Shown one piece after another: positions 59,528-64,000 of a stretch of DNA of 64,000 bases. Numbering within the stretch: position 1 is the stretch's first letter; every line of letters starts with the position of its first letter. Made by a program: the position numbers and the translations under genes. The DNA lies in assembly GCF_014201885.1 (NCBI RefSeq), contig NZ_JACHFN010000016.1, positions 20,410 to 84,409 on the forward strand. The letters run 5' to 3'. The stretch is from Deinococcus budaensis. GTDB taxonomy: Bacteria; Deinococcota; Deinococci; Deinococcales; Deinococcaceae. A model generated the notes under the pieces. It had not been told where the DNA came from. It ran no database searches and worked only from the letters and a program-made list of their open reading frames with translations.

Positions 59528-60457
59528 TCAACCGCGCGCCGGAACTTCCTGCGGCGAGGTGTCCACCACGGTCCCCGCCGTATCGACCGGGAGGTCCAGC
59601 ACCCCCCCGGTCAGGCCGTGTCCGCGCAGAACGCCGTGCAGGTAGTGGTGCAGCTCGGCCGGGTCCTGGCGCGTGTCGCGCAGGCACAGCACGGTCGGCC
59701 CCGCCCCGCTGAGGGCCGCCCCCAGCGCCCCGTGGTCCGCCGCATTCGCCAGGATGTCGGCCAGGCCGGGCACCAGGGCCGCGCGCCAGGGCTGATGCAG
59801 CCGGTCGTTCATCGCCCCGCGCAGCAGCTCCAGCTGGCCCTGCGCCAGCGCCCCCACCAGCAGCCCGGTGTGCGAGAGCGCGTGGACGGCGTCGGCGCGG
59901 GAGTAGCTTTCCGGCAAGGCCGCCCGCGCCCGCGAGGTCGCCAGCTCGAAGTCGGGCACCAGCACGGTGACGCCCAGGTGCGGGGGCGGCGCCAGCCGGA
60001 CATGGGCCGTGCCTCCTGGCCCCAGCGTGGCGACCACGATGCCTCCCAGCAGCGCCGGGGCCACGTTGTCGGGGTGGCCCTCCTCGCGGGCGGCCAGGTC
60101 GAGCAGCGCCCCGGGGGCCAGCGGGCGCCCCAGCAGCTCGTTGGCCGCCACGATCCCGCCGACGAGCGCGGCGGCACTCGACCCCAGCCCGCGCGCCAGC
60201 GGAATCTCGGTCTCGATCTCCAGCCGCAGCGGGGGCAGGTCCCTCCCGGCCCGGCGGGCGGCCAGTTGCATCGCCCGGTAGACGTAGTTGCCCGCGCCCG
60301 CCGGGGTCCCGGCAAGTTCCGGCCCCAGCGGCACGACCTCGGTCACCGCTCCCGGCGTCACCCGCAGGGTGGTGAAGAGCGGCAGGCTCAGCCCCAGGCT
60401 GTCGAAGCCCGGCCCCAGGTTGGCGCTGGAGGCCGGAACGCGCACCAGGAACGTCAT
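59528..60457 (-). CDS. thrB: Homoserine kinase
   Basis: 309 residues; phosphorylates homoserine. GHMP-kinase motifs: [21 protein letters not shown] at the start, the phosphate-binding [17 protein letters not shown] (about 86-102) and a C-terminal [12 protein letters not shown]. It lies 10 bp after thrC on the same strand, forming the threonine operon thrC-thrB in Deinococcus order. Confidence 0.95.
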   Translation of the reverse strand: MTFLVRVPASSANLGPGFDSLGLSLPLFTTLRVTPGAVTEVVPLGPELAGTPAGAGNYVYRAMQLAARRAGRDLPPLRLEIETEIPLARGLGSSAAALVGGIVAANELLGRPLAPGALLDLAAREEGHPDNVAPALLGGIVVATLGPGGTAHVRLAPPPHLGVTVLVPDFELATSRARAALPESYSRADAVHALSHTGLLVGALAQGQLELLRGAMNDRLHQPWRAALVPGLADILANAADHGALGAALSGAGPTVLCLRDTRQDPAELHHYLHGVLRGHGLTGGVLDLPVDTAGTVVDTSPQEVPARG

Positions 60458-60467
60458 GCCCCGCGCC

Positions 60468-61505
<1,038 letters not shown>

Positions 61506-61808
61506 AGGGGGCCTCCATACCGCGCCCCCCTCAGGGAGTCCGCAGCCAATGTCGGCCCATCCTAGCGGCCCCCGCCCCAGCTTCGCGGCAAAGGTCCAGA
61601 CCACGGCCCACCTGCCCCGCACAGCAGATGAGGCCCCCAGCGCCGCTTTCTGAAGCGGAGGCTCAGCCAGGGTTTGCGGGACATCCATCCCGTCTTGGGT
61701 ACCCCTTGAGAAGGTGGGATGACACACACTAGGAGGGGGCGGCCAGTCTCATTGTGCGATCACAACGAAGCAGATGTCGTTGAAACTCAACGTCCTGGAG
61801 GGAAAAAC
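61506..61808. other. Intergenic region between thrC and glsB-like gene
   Basis: About 300 bp of divergent promoter region. The plus-strand frame upstream of 61809 is open but has no supported start. A short hairpin GTTGAAACTCAAC lies just before the Shine-Dalgarno CTGGAGGG. I see no RNA gene. Confidence 0.4.
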
Positions 61809-62078
61809 ATGAGTTGGATCATCCTTATTCTGGTTGGCGCTCTGTGCGGCTGGCTCGCGAGCCTGATTATGAAGACCGACGCCCAGCAGGGCGCGGTAGC
61901 GAACATCCTGATCGGTATCGTGGGGGCGTTGCTGGCCCAGTTCCTCTTCGGGAACCTGCTCGGGATCGGCGGGGCGCAGGCGGCAGGCAGCGGCTTCAGC
62001 TTCTGGAGCATCATCTGGGGCCTGGTCGGCAGCATCGTGCTGATCGCGATTCTCAAGGCGCTCAAGGTTCTGCGTTAA
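61809..62078 (+). CDS. GlsB/YeaQ/YmgE-family stress-response membrane protein
   Basis: 89 residues with three TM segments (about 2-20, 30-50 and 62-85). The transglycosylase-associated-protein signature appears as [22 protein letters not shown] and [17 protein letters not shown]. The family is induced by stress in several bacteria; the name reflects genomic context, not an enzyme activity. CTGGAGGG precedes the ATG. Confidence 0.88.
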   Translation: MSWIILILVGALCGWLASLIMKTDAQQGAVANILIGIVGALLAQFLFGNLLGIGGAQAAGSGFSFWSIIWGLVGSIVLIAILKALKVLR

Positions 62079-62098
62079 CCTCGCCCCCGCCCCTCAAG

Positions 62099-62124
62099 GC
62101 CGGACTCCCCGTGGGTCCGGCTTT
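62099..62124 (+). terminator. Terminator of the glsB-like gene
   Basis: GCCGGAC (62099-62105) / GTCCGGC (62115-62121) with a 9-nt loop, followed by TTTG. Confidence 0.65.
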
Positions 62125-62275
62125 GCTGTGCCGCGCCGCCGACTACACTCCCTGCGCCCGCGCCGCGCTGTGGTATGGTGGAAAGGCTTGCCTGACCCTG
62201 CCCGGCGCAGCAGCGGCCCCCCGGGCCACCGCCCCCGGCACAACAGCGGGCCAGGCTCAAGAAGGAGTTACGAAC

Positions 62276-62491
62276 ATGTCGAAAGTGTGCGAAGTGTGCG
62301 GTAAGGGGCCGATTGTCGTCAACTCGGTGATTCGCCGGGGCAAGGCCCGCGCCAAGGGGGGCGTAGGCCGCAAGGTCACGGGCGTGACCAAGCGGTCGCA
62401 GAAGCCCAACCTCCAGCCCCTGACGGTCAGCCGTGCAGGCGTGTCGGTGCGGATGCGGGTCTGCACCAAGTGCCGCAAGAGCCTGATCTGA
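62276..62491 (+). CDS. rpmB: 50S ribosomal protein L28
   Basis: 71 residues. [18 protein letters not shown] and CTKCRKSL carry the CxxC pairs of the zinc-binding form of L28. AAGGAG lies before the ATG and TATGGT (62172 onwards) is a possible -10. A strong terminator follows. Confidence 0.93.
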   Translation: MSKVCEVCGKGPIVVNSVIRRGKARAKGGVGRKVTGVTKRSQKPNLQPLTVSRAGVSVRMRVCTKCRKSLI

Positions 62492-62507
62492 TTCCGCCTT
62501 TCCCTGC

Positions 62508-62543
62508 GGCGCCCCCTGCCTGACCGGAGGGGGCGCCTTCTTT
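62508..62543 (+). terminator. Terminator of rpmB
   Basis: Perfect 10-bp stem GGCGCCCCCT (62508-62517) / AGGGGGCGCC (62528-62537), followed by TTCTTT. Confidence 0.85.
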
Positions 62544-62596
62544 GCTCGTATTCCCTGTTTCAGGGCGTGAGCCAGCCGGAGTCCTGTGTTCGGGTT

Positions 62597-63118
62597 TCAG
62601 GCTTTGCCCTTGCGGTCGCCCACGAAGCTGGCGATCAGCAGCAGCAGGGTTCCCAGTACCACGCACATGTCCGCAATATTGAAGATCGGAAAGTTCCCGG
62701 CACTCAGCGCCTGCGTGACTGCGCTGAGCAGCGGCGAATGAAACATGTCGGTGACCCGGCCCTGCGCCAACCCGTCGATGCTGTTGCCGATGGCTCCGGC
62801 GGCGATCATGCTCAGGACCACCGTCAGAAAGCGGGTCTGGGGCCGCACGACCAGGTACACCAGCAGGCCCATGCCCACCAGCAGCCGCGCGACCGCCAGC
62901 GGCACGGCCGACCCCGCGAACAGGCTCCAGGCCGCCCCGGTGTTGAAGGTGAGCTGCCACTCCAGCAAGCCCGGCAGAAAGGGGAGGGGACTGGCTCCGT
63001 AAGTCAGCGTGGCGAGCGCCCAGGCCTTCAGCGCCTGATCGGCGGCGATCAGCAGGGCGGCAATCAGCAGCGGCACCCAGAAGGGAAAGGCACGCTTGCG
63101 GTCGAGCAGGGTGGGCAC
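62597..63118 (-). CDS. lspA: Lipoprotein signal peptidase (signal peptidase II)
   Basis: 173 residues from GTG 63118; TATACT lies 7 nt upstream (leaderless). The two catalytic aspartates are in [10 protein letters not shown] and [22 protein letters not shown] is the conserved substrate region. Four TM helices. It cleaves the signal peptide of diacylglyceryl-modified prolipoproteins. The upstream in-frame extension is not part of the family. Confidence 0.93.
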   Translation of the reverse strand: MPTLLDRKRAFPFWVPLLIAALLIAADQALKAWALATLTYGASPLPFLPGLLEWQLTFNTGAAWSLFAGSAVPLAVARLLVGMGLLVYLVVRPQTRFLTVVLSMIAAGAIGNSIDGLAQGRVTDMFHSPLLSAVTQALSAGNFPIFNIADMCVVLGTLLLLIASFVGDRKGKA

Positions 63119-63305
63119 GCCGCGCAGTATATGAAGCGCGTCCGTCCGGCACCGAAAGTGGGGTCCGCTCCTGGCGGCTCCTGCCTGGGCCGTGGCCCGG
63201 AGAAATGGCTGGAAGCCGGGTGGGTGCCGGGTCAGGCTGCCAGGGCCAGGAAGGAAGGACCCGGGGGTCACATTGTCCCGGCCTCGCCTGCCGACAATGA
63301 GGGGC

Positions 63306-63773
63306 ATGGCGAACGTGGAATCCTTTGACCTCGACCACACCAAAGTGCACGCGCCCTACGTGCGGCTCGCGGGCGTCAAGCGCACCCCGCGCGGCGACGC
63401 CATCAGCAAGTACGATCTGCGTCTGCTTCAGCCCAACCAGGGCGCCATTGAACCGGCGGCCTTGCATACGCTGGAGCATCTGCTGGCAGGCTACCTGCGG
63501 GACCACCTCGACAGCGTTGTGGACGTGTCTCCGATGGGCTGCCGCACCGGCATCTACCTGGCCGTGATCGGGGAGCCGAACGAACAGGAGGTGCTGCAAG
63601 CTTTCGGGGCCTCTCTGCGAGACACGGCCGCCCACGACCGGCCCATCCCCGGTGTCAGCGAGCTGGAATGCGGCAACTACCGCGACCACGATCTCGCGGC
63701 GGCCCGCCAGCACGCCCGTGAAGCCCTCGATCAGGGCCTGAAGGTGCAGGAGACAGTCTTGCTGCAACGCTAG
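63306..63773 (+). CDS. luxS: S-ribosylhomocysteine lyase
   Basis: 155 residues. Splits S-ribosylhomocysteine to homocysteine and DPD, the precursor of autoinducer AI-2. The metal site HTLEHLLAG is at about residue 54, [10 protein letters not shown] carries the active-site cysteine and CGNYRDHD the other catalytic residues. GACAAT lies 7 nt before the ATG. Confidence 0.96.
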   Translation: MANVESFDLDHTKVHAPYVRLAGVKRTPRGDAISKYDLRLLQPNQGAIEPAALHTLEHLLAGYLRDHLDSVVDVSPMGCRTGIYLAVIGEPNEQEVLQAFGASLRDTAAHDRPIPGVSELECGNYRDHDLAAARQHAREALDQGLKVQETVLLQR

Positions 63774-63800
63774 TCTCCCGACCTCCCCCCAGACTTGCGC

Positions 63801-63826
63801 TCCCCAGCCGCCGTACTGGGGATTTT
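63801..63826 (+). terminator. Terminator of luxS
   Basis: TCCCCAG (63801-63807) / CTGGGGA (63816-63822) with an 8-nt loop, followed by TTTT. Confidence 0.75.
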
Positions 63827-63888
63827 CCATTGGACGCGTCTTTTCCTGGTCCCCACCGGCGCCTCAGGGCTTGGCCAGGGCCGGGGGG

Positions 63889-63950
<62 letters not shown>

Positions 63951-64000
63951 AGCGAAGGACATGCGAGAAACGAGCGCATAGATCACGGCGGCTGTCCCCC

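Noticed and set aside
61719..61808. Longer N-terminus for the GlsB-like protein (start at 61719)
   Set aside because: The extension is polar and unlike the family, while ATG 61809 has a good Shine-Dalgarno.

Overview
This is a high-GC chromosomal window that carries the replication-origin neighbourhood of a Deinococcus species. The evidence is dnaN, an oriC rich in DnaA boxes, dnaA, and mnmG-rsmG-parA-parB with two parS sites, together with a ddrC homologue whose promoter carries a 17-bp radiation/desiccation-response-like palindrome. A bacillithiol-type YpdA reductase, a VanW protein and many promoters of the form TANNNT followed 5-7 nt later by ATG/GTG (leaderless mRNAs, known to be common in Deinococcus) fit the same assignment. 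No tRNA, rRNA or CRISPR array was recognised.

Layout. 1-11 kb: partial glycine C-acetyltransferase-type gene, a three-gene roadblock/membrane/coiled-coil operon, tsaE, ackA-pta and convergent lptG-lptF. 11-15 kb: ddrC, trmK with a MOSC gene, and tyrS behind a terminator-type attenuator with a possible leader peptide. 15-21 kb: pyk, eno, dnaN, oriC, dnaA, plus a second, separate cluster of six DnaA boxes between the 3' ends of tyrS and pyk. 21-28 kb: an epimerase, a small gene, then dprA split into two pieces by an AT-rich element of about 4.29 kb. 28-38 kb: an HK/RR two-component operon, a branched-chain 2-oxoacid dehydrogenase operon behind a palindromic operator, then mnmG, rsmG, parA and parB. 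40-64 kb: mainly housekeeping and accessory metabolism (VanW, YpdA, fumC, an LD-carboxypeptidase-like protein, a phosphodiesterase, holB, an MmeI-like restriction-methylation protein, LtrA, a CDP-alcohol phosphotransferase operon, an APH-like kinase, an MMPL transporter, thrC-thrB, rpmB, lspA, luxS). Two genes flanking fumC look broken.

The most striking feature is the element in dprA (23199-27489). A 6-bp core (ATCAGG) flanks it; removing one copy with the element restores the dprA reading frame exactly, inside the conserved RNRLI motif. It encodes a large serine recombinase, a MerR/excisionase-like HTH protein, a protein with HUH- and YxxK-like motifs that could be a rolling-circle initiator, a secreted small protein and perhaps a 28-residue peptide. 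The recombinase gene runs across the right attachment site: in the integrated state its last 18 codons are host (antisense dprA) sequence, while in the predicted circle they would be replaced by 23 element-encoded codons that end in a stop. Integration would therefore disrupt a transformation gene and also change the recombinase C-terminus.

Other regulatory observations are two overlapping Arg-rich mini-ORFs that lead into rsmG by 4-bp overlaps, a 26-bp perfect palindrome centred on a parS site inside mnmG, a DnaA-trio-like unwinding region at oriC, and two homologous promoter-plus-terminator cassettes 33 kb apart.
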